From positions 930,001-994,000 of the forward strand of contig NZ_LN827929.1 of the NCBI RefSeq assembly GCF_000981505.1: a stretch of DNA of 64,000 bases, given 5' to 3'. The DNA is from Candidatus Methylopumilus planktonicus (GTDB taxonomy: Bacteria > Pseudomonadota > Gammaproteobacteria > Burkholderiales > Methylophilaceae). A program made the translations under genes and the position numbers. Below are positions 1-11,642 of the stretch, piece after piece. The notes beneath the pieces were generated by a model, which worked only from the letters and a program-made list of their open reading frames with translations, did not search any database and was not told the origin of the DNA. Numbering within the stretch: position 1 is the stretch's first letter; every line of letters begins with the position of its first letter.

Positions 1-1
1 T

Positions 2-481
2 TATCCTAATTTTAATGCGTCTCTCTCAGCAGATGGTGATCAACTCATTTATAAAAGTTATTACAACATCGGTTTCGCATGTGACACACCCGATGGATTA
101 GTTGTGCCTGTTGTGCGTGATGTTCACCAAAAAGATGTACTCGCAATCGCTAAAGATCTCGGTGAGCTTTCCGCCAAAGCGCGTGAGCGTAAACTTAAGA
201 TGGAAGAAATGCAAGGTGGATGCTTCACGATTTCAAGTTTAGGCGGTATTGGTGGCACGAAATTTACACCGATTATTAATTGCCCTGAAGTGGCTATCCT
301 TGGCATCTCGAGATCATCGATGGAACCGATATATGATCCTAAAACCAAAACATTTGAAGCAAGACTTATCTTGCCGCTTTCCTTGTCCTACGATCACCGT
401 GTCATTGATGGGGCTGATGGTGCACGTTTTACCAGCCACTTACGCATGATGTTATCTGACGTGCGTCGATTGCTTCTTTAA
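2..481 (+). CDS. aceF: Dihydrolipoamide acetyltransferase (pyruvate dehydrogenase E2), C-terminal part
   Basis: The window opens inside this gene; about 159 codons of the catalytic domain are present. E2 transfers the acetyl group from lipoamide to CoA and forms the core of the pyruvate dehydrogenase complex in the cytoplasm. The fragment carries the E2 signature: 'GGIGGTKFTPIINCPEVAILG' type sequence in the middle and the catalytic 'DHRVIDGADG' (His and Asp of HxxxDG) near the C-terminus. The lipoyl and E3-binding domains lie outside the window. lpdA (E3) begins 6 nt after the stop, so the two are surely co-transcribed. The paired E3 with its own lipoyl domain supports the pyruvate rather than the 2-oxoglutarate complex; this is inference from context. 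Confidence 0.9.
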   Translation, partial: YPNFNASLSADGDQLIYKSYYNIGFACDTPDGLVVPVVRDVHQKDVLAIAKDLGELSAKARERKLKMEEMQGGCFTISSLGGIGGTKFTPIINCPEVAILGISRSSMEPIYDPKTKTFEARLILPLSLSYDHRVIDGADGARFTSHLRMMLSDVRRLLL

Positions 482-487
482 TACTAT

Positions 488-2257
488 ATGGCTAATACTT
501 TTCAAATTACGGTACCCGATATCGGTAACTTCGACAGCGTTGAAGTCATCGAAGTAATTGTTAAAATTGGTGACATGATCAAGAAGGAAGATTCACTCAT
601 CACAGTTGAATCTGATAAAGCATCTATGGATATTCCTTCCACACACGAAGGTAAAGTAACAAAGATTGACTTAAAAGTAGGTGACAAAGTTAAACAAGGA
701 TCCAATATTCTTGTGATTGAATTAAGTGGATCGAGTGACAAACCGCAAAAAGTTGAAAATAAAACAGAAACAAAAGAGACAGCAAAAAAAGAAGCTCCTT
801 CTCGGGCACCTTCAGAAACAATCGCAAAAAAACCAGATGTGACATCTACACATGAAACTGAAGTCCTTGTTTTGGGTTCAGGCCCTGGGGGTTACACAGC
901 TGCATTCCGTGCCGCAGATTTAGGTAAAAAAGTAGTACTGATTGAAAGATACTCAACCTTAGGTGGGGTATGTCTTAATGTCGGCTGCATTCCATCGAAA
1001 GCACTTTTACATACAGCTAAAGTGATTACTGATGCAGAAGAAACAGCGGCCCACGGTGTCACTTTTGGTAAGCCCAATATTGATTTAGAAAAAATTCGCA
1101 ACTGGAAATCCAATGATGTTGTCGGTAAATTGACGCAAGGTTTGGGCGCTATGGCTAAACAAAGACAAGTCAGTGTGGTTCAAGGTGAGGGTGAATTTAC
1201 AACACCCTATCAAATTAAAGTAACAAAGGCTGATGGTGAAATTGAGACGGTAGGTTTTGAGCACTGCATTATTGCGGCTGGCTCACAGTCCACAAAATTT
1301 CCTGGTGTCAAAGATGATCCACGCATTATGGATTCCACTGGTGCCCTGGAACTCAAAGACATACCAAAACGTTTACTCATTGTGGGTGGTGGCATTATTG
1401 GTTTAGAGATGGGAACCGTTTACGATGCATTAGGCAGTCGTGTCAGTGTCGTTGAATTATCAGACGGACTCATGCAAGGATGTGATCGTGATTTAGTACG
1501 TCCATTACAAAAACGTATGGAGCAACGTTTTGAAAAAATTATGCTCAATACTAAAGTCAATACCATCGAACCTAAAGCAGATGGTATTCATGTCAATTTT
1601 GAATTTGAAGGTAAATTAGATTCACAAGTGTATGACCGTGTCCTGATTGCAATTGGTCGACGTCCAAATGGTAAAGCAATTAAGGCAGAACTCGCTGGCG
1701 TTAATGTCACTGACCAAGGGTTTATTCCGGCAAATAAACAAATGCGTACTAACGTATCCCACATCTTTGCGATTGGCGATATTGTAGGTCAGCCAATGTT
1801 AGCTCACAAAGCAACACACGAAGGTAAAGTCGCAGCTGAAGTGATTGCTGGACACAAAGTTGAATTCCAAGCGATTGCTATTCCGTACGTTGCCTATACG
1901 GATCCCGAAGTGGCATGGGCAGGGATGACAGAGACGGAAGCCAAAATACAAAATATTGAAATTGAAAAAGCAAGCTTTCCCTGGGCTGCTAGTGGCCGAG
2001 CGCTTGCTATGAATCGCTCAGAAGGTACGACGAAACTTATTTTTGATAAAGAAACCCATCGATTGATTGGTGCAGGCATTACAGGGATTAGTGCAGGTGA
2101 GCTTATTGCTGAAACAGTGCTAGCAATCGAAATGGGAGCTGATGCACATGATCTTGGTTTAACGATTCATCCGCATCCTACATTATCTGAAACGGTTTGC
2201 TTTGCAGCGGAAGTTAAAGAAGGTACGATCACCGATCTTTATATTAAAAAACGCTAA
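488..2257 (+). CDS. lpdA: Dihydrolipoamide dehydrogenase (E3) with N-terminal lipoyl domain
   Basis: This flavoprotein re-oxidises dihydrolipoamide on E2 with NAD+. The 589-residue protein is longer than the usual 465-480 because it starts with a biotinyl/lipoyl domain (residues about 5-80, lipoylated Lys44 in 'ESDKASMDIP'). A charged, Lys/Glu-rich linker (about 80-122) follows. The E3 body has the FAD-binding GSGPGG at 130-135, the redox disulfide Cys162/Cys167 in 'GGVCLNVGCIPSK', an NAD-binding 'GGGIIGLEMG', and the C-terminal 'HPHPTLSE' with the active-site His-Glu pair. Lipoyl-E3 fusions are known in Neisseria and other betaproteobacteria. It follows aceF by 6 nt. Confidence 0.95.
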   Translation: MANTFQITVPDIGNFDSVEVIEVIVKIGDMIKKEDSLITVESDKASMDIPSTHEGKVTKIDLKVGDKVKQGSNILVIELSGSSDKPQKVENKTETKETAKKEAPSRAPSETIAKKPDVTSTHETEVLVLGSGPGGYTAAFRAADLGKKVVLIERYSTLGGVCLNVGCIPSKALLHTAKVITDAEETAAHGVTFGKPNIDLEKIRNWKSNDVVGKLTQGLGAMAKQRQVSVVQGEGEFTTPYQIKVTKADGEIETVGFEHCIIAAGSQSTKFPGVKDDPRIMDSTGALELKDIPKRLLIVGGGIIGLEMGTVYDALGSRVSVVELSDGLMQGCDRDLVRPLQKRMEQRFEKIMLNTKVNTIEPKADGIHVNFEFEGKLDSQVYDRVLIAIGRRPNGKAIKAELAGVNVTDQGFIPANKQMRTNVSHIFAIGDIVGQPMLAHKATHEGKVAAEVIAGHKVEFQAIAIPYVAYTDPEVAWAGMTETEAKIQNIEIEKASFPWAASGRALAMNRSEGTTKLIFDKETHRLIGAGITGISAGELIAETVLAIEMGADAHDLGLTIHPHPTLSETVCFAAEVKEGTITDLYIKKR

Positions 2258-2267
2258 ACCGTTTTTT
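2246..2267. terminator. Bidirectional hairpin between lpdA and coaX
   Basis: An 8-bp stem, AAAAAACG / CGTTTTTT, flanks a 6-nt loop that contains the lpdA stop codon. The T-run downstream on either strand would let it end both lpdA (plus) and coaX (minus). The stem has only two G-C pairs, so efficiency is uncertain. Confidence 0.5.
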
Positions 2268-3006
2268 AACTTTTCGCTAATACAAAAAGTCCTTCTAGTA
2301 CTAAATCTTTTTTGATTGAAACATATTTTCTGAAACCTTCTTCCATATGCTGTTGAATAATTTCAGTATCACCCCCACTTAAAATAATCACGACATCTTT
2401 TGATTGATTCGATGCAAGCTCAAAAAAAGATTTGATATTTCCAAGAACACTCAAAATAAATCCAGACTCAATCGCATTGGCTGTATCAATAGGTGGCATT
2501 TGAAATATACCCTCGCCATTTTTTAAATCTGCAGTGTCATTGAACAAAGTATTTTTTGTGAGATGAAGTCCTGGCAAAATAACACCGCCTTCGAATGTGT
2601 GCCGATTATTTTTTTGATCATAACTCATATAATCAATCGTCACAGCAGTGCCCACTGAAGCAATCACTGCAGCCTTCTTTATATCATGCGATACGCTCAA
2701 TGCTGATAGCCACCTATCTGAACCTAACCTTGTAGCGTCCTGATAATTATTTAAAAGATCCTTGTAAGTTTTATGTGGCTTAATAAACTCAATCGGACAA
2801 GAAAACTTTTTAAGTTTAATTTTTAAAATGGCTTCTTTCTCAAAACCTGCGACGTTTGAAATGAGTATTTTTTTGATCTTCTCACCAAATTCAAAATGAT
2901 CTTGATCAATATCCTCTGTAAAAAAAGTGTCTTGTTTATAAATGCTCTTATCATCACGGAGCATCCATTTTGTTTTGGTATTACCTATATCAATGAGTAG
3001 GAACAT
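2266..3006 (-). CDS. coaX: Type III pantothenate kinase
   Basis: It phosphorylates pantothenate, the first step of coenzyme A synthesis, with a K+-dependent, CoA-insensitive ASKHA-fold enzyme. The 246-residue length is typical. Visible motifs: N-terminal 'DIGNTKTKW' (phosphate loop and catalytic Asp), 'GSDRWLSAL' (pantothenate site), 'GTAVTIDY' and 'EGGVILPGL'. birA lies 2 nt upstream on the same strand, the usual betaproteobacterial birA-coaX pair. No type I kinase (coaA) is seen here. The ATG start gives the expected N-terminus 'MFLLIDIGNT'. Confidence 0.93.
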   Translation of the reverse strand: MFLLIDIGNTKTKWMLRDDKSIYKQDTFFTEDIDQDHFEFGEKIKKILISNVAGFEKEAILKIKLKKFSCPIEFIKPHKTYKDLLNNYQDATRLGSDRWLSALSVSHDIKKAAVIASVGTAVTIDYMSYDQKNNRHTFEGGVILPGLHLTKNTLFNDTADLKNGEGIFQMPPIDTANAIESGFILSVLGNIKSFFELASNQSKDVVIILSGGDTEIIQQHMEEGFRKYVSIKKDLVLEGLFVLAKS

Positions 3007-3008
3007 AT

Positions 3009-4001
3009 TTATGCTTTTCTTAATGTAATTTCACCAGATGAAAATGTTTCAATACCGTTCGATGGCGTTTCTATCATCAATGCTCCATCCTCAGTGACAC
3101 CCTGGGCTAAACCTGTCACAGACCTCCCGTCACCTAAAGACAACGTGACTGTCTGATGCTGATACACATGATAGGTCATCCACTCTTCTTTTAACGAACT
3201 AAATTTTGAAATATTAAATTGACCCAAAACATCCGCTAAATCTTTTAAGATTTGTCCTAATAGTTCATTAGGGTTAATTTCTTCAACGCTCACACTTGTG
3301 AGATCTATCGCTGGCTGATCAATATGACTCAAGCTTTTTTTAGAGAGTTTTAAATTAATGCCAATACCAATGACAGCACTACTCTGCCCTTCCATATCGC
3401 CTTGAAGTTCAATGAGAATACCGGCTAATTTTTTATATTGAGACCCATCTTGAATTAATACATCGTTAGGCCATTTCAATAGGGCACCCATCACACCGAA
3501 TCTATGAAAGCTTCTTATAAGAGCGATGCCAACCGCTAAACTCAGTCCTGAAAGTGTCGCAGCCCCACCATTAAATCGCCATAGAAGTGAAAAAGTTAAA
3601 CTTTCACCTAGCGCTGATTGCCAACTTCTGCCGCGACGGCCGCGACCTTTCGTTTGAATAAGGGTGGCTGCTACAGAGGCATGGGGATGATCTGCTGAAG
3701 CTTTTTCCATAAGGTAACTATTGGTGGACTCCATTACGTCAAAAATTTCTATGTTAAACCAGTGATGAATTTCGCCCATGACTTGTTGGATAGAAGATTT
3801 TTTTAAAAGCGTAATGGGTTGAATTAATTTATAACCACGGCCGCGCACAGAATAAATCTCCACACCGAACTCTTCCGCTTTTTTAATTGCATTCCAGATC
3901 GAAACACGTGAGATATCGAAAGTTTTAGCAATGGATTCTCCCGAATGAAATTTACCATCGGAGAGCACATCTAAGACTTTAAAAACGAGACTATGCTGCA
4001 T
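3009..4001 (-). CDS. birA: Biotin-protein ligase / biotin operon repressor
   Basis: BirA makes biotinyl-AMP and attaches biotin to the carboxyl-carrier protein of acetyl-CoA carboxylase; bifunctional forms also repress biotin genes. The 330-residue protein has an N-terminal winged helix (about residues 1-62, 'SIAKTFDISRVSIWNAI'), so a repressor role is plausible. Then comes the catalytic domain with the biotinyl-AMP loop 'GRGRRGRSW' and 'KWPNDVLI', and a small C-terminal SH3-like domain. It shares an operon with coaX and is divergent from glnS across about 118 nt. Confidence 0.93.
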   Translation of the reverse strand: MQHSLVFKVLDVLSDGKFHSGESIAKTFDISRVSIWNAIKKAEEFGVEIYSVRGRGYKLIQPITLLKKSSIQQVMGEIHHWFNIEIFDVMESTNSYLMEKASADHPHASVAATLIQTKGRGRRGRSWQSALGESLTFSLLWRFNGGAATLSGLSLAVGIALIRSFHRFGVMGALLKWPNDVLIQDGSQYKKLAGILIELQGDMEGQSSAVIGIGINLKLSKKSLSHIDQPAIDLTSVSVEEINPNELLGQILKDLADVLGQFNISKFSSLKEEWMTYHVYQHQTVTLSLGDGRSVTGLAQGVTEDGALMIETPSNGIETFSSGEITLRKA

Positions 4002-4119
4002 AAAACTCGTATGACATTAAAAACTTGATCTTATCATATGAGTCTATGTTTTAGCTTTAAGATCAATGGATTGGGGAGAATTAGGCCATCATTTCAGTGT
4101 AGAATATTGCCTATATATT

Positions 4120-5889
4120 ATGTCAGATAACAAAACTACATCTCAAGCACCTTCTAATTTTATTCGCGGTGTGATCGAACGCGACTTAACCAATAAAAGT
4201 TATGACGGTAAAACCTGGGCAGGATCACCAGGAGACGCATCTCATCATGCAAAAGCACCTATTGATACAGCAAAAATTCGCACTCGCTTCCCTCCTGAGC
4301 CTAATGGCTATCTTCATATCGGCCACGCTAAGAGTATTTTCTTAAACTTTGGATTAGCCAAAGATTACGATGGCATTTGTCATTTGCGTTTTGATGACAC
4401 CAATCCTGAAAAAGAAAATCAGGAATATGTGGATAGCATTAAAAATAATGTGTCGTGGCTAGGTTTTTCATGGGAACAAAATAAAACATCTCACCTTTAT
4501 TTTGCGAGCCATTATTTTGACTTCATGTATCAAGCCGCTGAATCTCTCATTCAATCAGGTCATGCCTATGTGGATAAACAAACACCAGATGAGATTCGTA
4601 TACATCGCGGGTCGCTCACCGAGCCTGGTAAAAATTCTCCATGGCGTGATAAATCAACAGAAGAACATCTCGCATGGTTCCGAGAAATGCGTGATGGCAA
4701 ACACCCTGATGGATCGATGATATTAAGAGCCAAAATTGATATGGCATCTCCTAATATTAATTTGCGTGATCCTGCCATCTATCGAATTAAACGCGCGCAT
4801 CATCACAACACAGGAGATACATGGTGTATTTATCCTATGTATACTTTTGCACACCCCATTGAAGATGCCTTAGAAAAAATCACACATTCTATTTGTACTT
4901 TAGAATTTGAAGATCAACGTCCTTTTTATGATTGGATTTTAGATCGTCTGATTGACAATAGTTTATTATCTAAACCACAACCACGTCAGTATGAATTTGC
5001 AAGACTTAATCTCACATACGCTGTTCTTTCAAAAAGAAAACTCATTGAGTTAGTTGAAGGTAAACATGTAACTGGTTGGGATGATCCAAGATTGCCTACA
5101 CTTGAAGGTGCTCGTCGACGCGGCTATACACCTGAAGGATTTAAACTTTTTATAGATCGCATTGGAGTATCTAAAGCGGATTCCTGGATTGATTACGCAA
5201 CACTCGAAGAATCCATGCGAGAAGTTTTGAATGTGTCATGCGAAAGGCGAATCGCAGTGCTTGATCCTATTGAGCTTGAAATTACAAATTATCCAGACAA
5301 TAAAGAGGAGGATTGCTTTGCACCCAATCATCCACTCAAGCCGGAATTAGAAAAGCGAATAGTTAAACTATCTAAGTCACTTTGGATTGAGCGCGAAGAT
5401 TTTATGGAAGAACCTACCAAACAATTCTTTAGATTATATCCAGGCAATATGGTGAGATTAAGATACGGCTATGTCGTGAAGTGCACATCTTTTGAAAAAG
5501 ATACAAACGGTAAAGTTACAAAAGTAATATGTGAATACTTACCTGATACTAAATCAGGCACACCCGGAAGTGATAGCATAAAAGTCAAAGGTAATATTCA
5601 TTGGGTTTCTAATGCACATAGCTATCGAGGCAAAGTTCGTTTGTACGACAAACTTTTTTCAGCCGAACACCCAGGCAGTCATGATACAAATTATCTAGAA
5701 CAACTAAATCCAAATTCATGTACAGCCATCGAAGCGGAATTGGAAAAAAGTTTAGAGGCTATTCAACCGGGTGATCAATTTCAATTTGAACGTCATGGTT
5801 ACTTTATTGCAGACGTAAAAGATTCAAAACCTAATCAACCAATTTTCAATCGCACTGCGACGCTTAAAGACACCTCGCAAAAAATATAA
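4120..5889 (+). CDS. glnS: Glutaminyl-tRNA synthetase
   Basis: A class I synthetase that charges tRNA-Gln directly. Signature motifs are 'PPEPNGYLHIGHAKS' (HIGH) near residue 60 and 'VLSKRKL' (KMSKS equivalent) near 310, followed by the two beta-barrel anticodon-binding domains. I chose ATG 4120, giving 589 residues and the family-like start 'MSDNKTTSQAPSNFIRGVIERDL'. An in-frame ATG at 4066 would add 18 residues with no counterpart in the family. Its 3' end faces the rRNA operon, separated by a strong bidirectional terminator. Confidence 0.95.
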   Translation: MSDNKTTSQAPSNFIRGVIERDLTNKSYDGKTWAGSPGDASHHAKAPIDTAKIRTRFPPEPNGYLHIGHAKSIFLNFGLAKDYDGICHLRFDDTNPEKENQEYVDSIKNNVSWLGFSWEQNKTSHLYFASHYFDFMYQAAESLIQSGHAYVDKQTPDEIRIHRGSLTEPGKNSPWRDKSTEEHLAWFREMRDGKHPDGSMILRAKIDMASPNINLRDPAIYRIKRAHHHNTGDTWCIYPMYTFAHPIEDALEKITHSICTLEFEDQRPFYDWILDRLIDNSLLSKPQPRQYEFARLNLTYAVLSKRKLIELVEGKHVTGWDDPRLPTLEGARRRGYTPEGFKLFIDRIGVSKADSWIDYATLEESMREVLNVSCERRIAVLDPIELEITNYPDNKEEDCFAPNHPLKPELEKRIVKLSKSLWIEREDFMEEPTKQFFRLYPGNMVRLRYGYVVKCTSFEKDTNGKVTKVICEYLPDTKSGTPGSDSIKVKGNIHWVSNAHSYRGKVRLYDKLFSAEHPGSHDTNYLEQLNPNSCTAIEAELEKSLEAIQPGDQFQFERHGYFIADVKDSKPNQPIFNRTATLKDTSQKI

Positions 5890-5914
5890 TCTTATTTTAA
5901 AAGCTGTAGACAAT

Positions 5915-5952
5915 AAAAAACCCTAAGCTCAAATCTGAGGTTAGGGTTTTTT
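5915..5952. terminator. Bidirectional terminator between glnS and the rRNA operon
   Basis: A perfect 12-bp arm, AAAAAACCCTAA at 5915-5926, pairs with TTAGGGTTTTTT at 5941-5952; inner bases extend it partly. A-runs and T-runs on both sides make it work in both directions, ending glnS from the left and 5S rRNA from the right. Confidence 0.85.
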
Positions 5953-5962
5953 AATATAAGAA

Positions 5963-6078
5963 GCTTGGCAGTGACCTACTTTCGCATGCAAAAAGCATAC
6001 TATCATTGGCGATAAGTCGTTTCACTGTCCTGTTCGGGATGGGAAGGAGTGGTTCCAACTCTCTATGTCCGCCAAGCA
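5963..6078 (-). rRNA. rrf: 5S ribosomal RNA
   Basis: The minus strand reads 'TGCTTGGCGGACATAGAG' at its 5' end and closes with 'TGCCAAGC', so the two ends pair as helix I of 5S rRNA. The internal 'CGAACAGGACAGTGAAACG' matches the bacterial 5S core. The length of about 116 nt is normal. It is the last gene of the rRNA operon, about 145 nt after 23S. The ends are estimated to within a few bases. Confidence 0.93.
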
Positions 6079-6221
6079 AACTGGTTGAGATAATGATCAA
6101 AGATCAATGTCTCGAATTCGGACAAAATTTGAAGAAGTAAAGTTATTGTGTTTCTTGATTACAATGTCAGCTTTAAAAAAATCATATACCTTAAAAAGAA
6201 CAAGTCTTAAGGTTATAGGAT

Positions 6222-9100
<2,879 letters not shown>

Positions 9101-9414
9101 TAACATTAAAACCTGAGCCCTTTTAAACTCAAATTTTGGTGACGCATGAGACGTCTTGTTATAAGTTTTTCTAAAGCAACTTAAGACCCATATTCACATC
9201 CTTATAAAAAGCTACATTCATAAGGTATAAACAAAGTCATATGTTGTTTCTGATTTTGCAATCAATTACCCATTTGAATTTATCTGCTCATCACAAGTCA
9301 GATAAATTCACTTTACTTCTTCCATTTTGTTAAAGAACATACTTAGCAATAAAGCTAAGCGTTAAAGATTGTGAATCACAACCCTTAAGGCTTGTCTTTA
9401 AGTTATCAAAGAAT
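9101..9414 (-). other. tRNA-Ala to 23S internal transcribed spacer
   Basis: About 314 nt without a gene. It carries a boxA antitermination element (9328-9338) and AT-rich sequence with short inverted repeats that probably take part in the 23S processing stalk. I see no additional tRNA or reading frame that looks real. Confidence 0.7.
9328..9338 (-). promoter_or_regulatory. boxA antitermination element in the spacer
   Basis: The minus strand reads GTTCTTTAACA, matching the rRNA boxA core bound by NusB-S10. The same 11-mer occurs in the 16S leader at 11457-11467, which supports both. It lies about 230 nt upstream of 23S. Confidence 0.75.
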
Positions 9415-9490
9415 TGGTGGAGGATGACGGGATCGAACCGACGACCCCCTGCTTGCAAAGCAGGTGCTCTCCCAGCTGAGCTAATCCCCC
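9415..9490 (-). tRNA. alaT: tRNA-Ala (anticodon TGC)
   Basis: A 76-nt cloverleaf on the minus strand starts GGGGGATTAGCTCAGC and ends with an encoded CCA. The acceptor stem pairs GGGGGAT with ATCCTCC (one G-T pair). The anticodon loop is CTTTGCAAG, anticodon TGC, and the T-arm is GTTCGATC. It is the second tRNA in the 16S-23S spacer, the classic Ile-Ala arrangement. Confidence 0.95.
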
Positions 9491-9515
9491 ATGTTTCGGA
9501 AAAAAAGATTAAATC

Positions 9516-9592
9516 TGGTGGGTCTGGTTGGGCTCGAACCAACGACCCCCGCCTTATCAAGACGGTGCTCTAACCAGCTGAGCTACAGACCC
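9516..9592 (-). tRNA. ileT: tRNA-Ile (anticodon GAT)
   Basis: A 77-nt cloverleaf on the minus strand starts GGGTCTGTAGCTCAGCTGG and ends CAGACCCACCA. The acceptor stem GGGTCTG/CAGACCC is perfect, and the anticodon loop is CTTGATAAG, giving GAT. CCA is encoded. It follows 16S by about 80 nt and precedes tRNA-Ala by 25 nt. Confidence 0.96.
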
Positions 9593-9670
9593 CTATAAAA
9601 CGGGCCAATGATTCTTTGATAATGCCTAACAACTGATAAGTGTGAATGCTTGATAGTTCAAGACGTTCTC

Positions 9671-11215
<1,545 letters not shown>

Positions 11216-11479
11216 AATCCAAAACTATTACTTGATCCTTCAATAAAGAAGGATCGGTATATTGCATTTGCTTTATTAAATCTCAAATTCATTGAAAAGG
11301 TTATTAGCTCATAAATGAACTAAATGTCTTGTCATAAATTTAAAAAGTGTAAAGCACTTATATTTTGAGATCCTTATGACGAGCAAAGTTTGACCTTTGA
11401 AAGCCGTAAGGATTTGTCTTAAAACTATAAGCACCCACACTTATCAGTTGTCTATTTGTTAAAGAACGGTATTTGATCT
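11216..11479 (-). other. 16S rRNA leader between initiator tRNA and 16S
   Basis: A 264-nt transcribed leader. It holds boxA at its 5' end (11457-11467) followed by 'GATAAGTGTGGG', typical of proteobacterial rRNA leaders. A perfect 8-bp hairpin GATCCTTC/GAAGGATC lies at 11234-11255, just ahead of 16S. No protein gene is visible, and I see no strong promoter inside it. Confidence 0.65.
11457..11467 (-). promoter_or_regulatory. boxA antitermination element in the 16S leader
   Basis: The minus strand reads GTTCTTTAACA, identical to the boxA in the 23S spacer. It sits only 12 nt downstream of the initiator tRNA 3' end, which places that tRNA upstream of the antitermination site and inside the rRNA transcript. 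Confidence 0.75.
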
Positions 11480-11556
11480 TGGTTGCGGGGACAGGATTTG
11501 AACCTGTGACCTTCGGGTTATGAGCCCGACGAGCTGCCAGACTGCTCCACCCCGCG
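11480..11556 (-). tRNA. metY: Initiator tRNA-fMet (anticodon CAT)
   Basis: A 77-nt cloverleaf on the minus strand starts CGCGGGGTGGAGCAG and ends CCCCGCAACCA. The C1-A72 mismatch at the top of the acceptor stem and the three consecutive G-C pairs in the anticodon stem (GGGCTCATAACCC) are the initiator hallmarks. CCA is encoded. It lies between the rRNA promoter (11589-11618) and boxA, so it is the first gene of the rRNA operon. Confidence 0.96.
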
Positions 11557-11588
11557 ATCGATCTGCGTACATGACGCAGAGAGGTAAG

Positions 11589-11618
11589 ACTATAGCACTT
11601 TTTTTGAAGGGGTGTCAA
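11589..11618 (-). promoter_or_regulatory. Strong sigma-70 promoter for fMet tRNA and the rRNA operon
   Basis: On the minus strand a consensus -35 TTGACA (11613-11618) is followed after 18 nt by -10 TATAGT (11589-11594). The tRNA starts 32 nt further on, after a short leader hairpin CTGCGT/ACGCAG (11563-11579). It lies just 24 nt beyond the htpG stop codon. Confidence 0.75.
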
Positions 11619-11642
11619 ACATTAAGAGCCCCAAACTACAGG

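Noticed and set aside
4066..4119. 18-codon N-terminal extension of glnS
   Set aside because: The extra residues have no counterpart in GlnS; ATG 4120 gives the expected N-terminus.
9330..9560. 76-codon minus-strand frame
   Set aside because: It spans the two spacer tRNAs and boxA; no protein-like composition.
11358..11618. 86-codon minus-strand frame
   Set aside because: It overlaps the initiator tRNA, the rRNA leader and the rRNA promoter.
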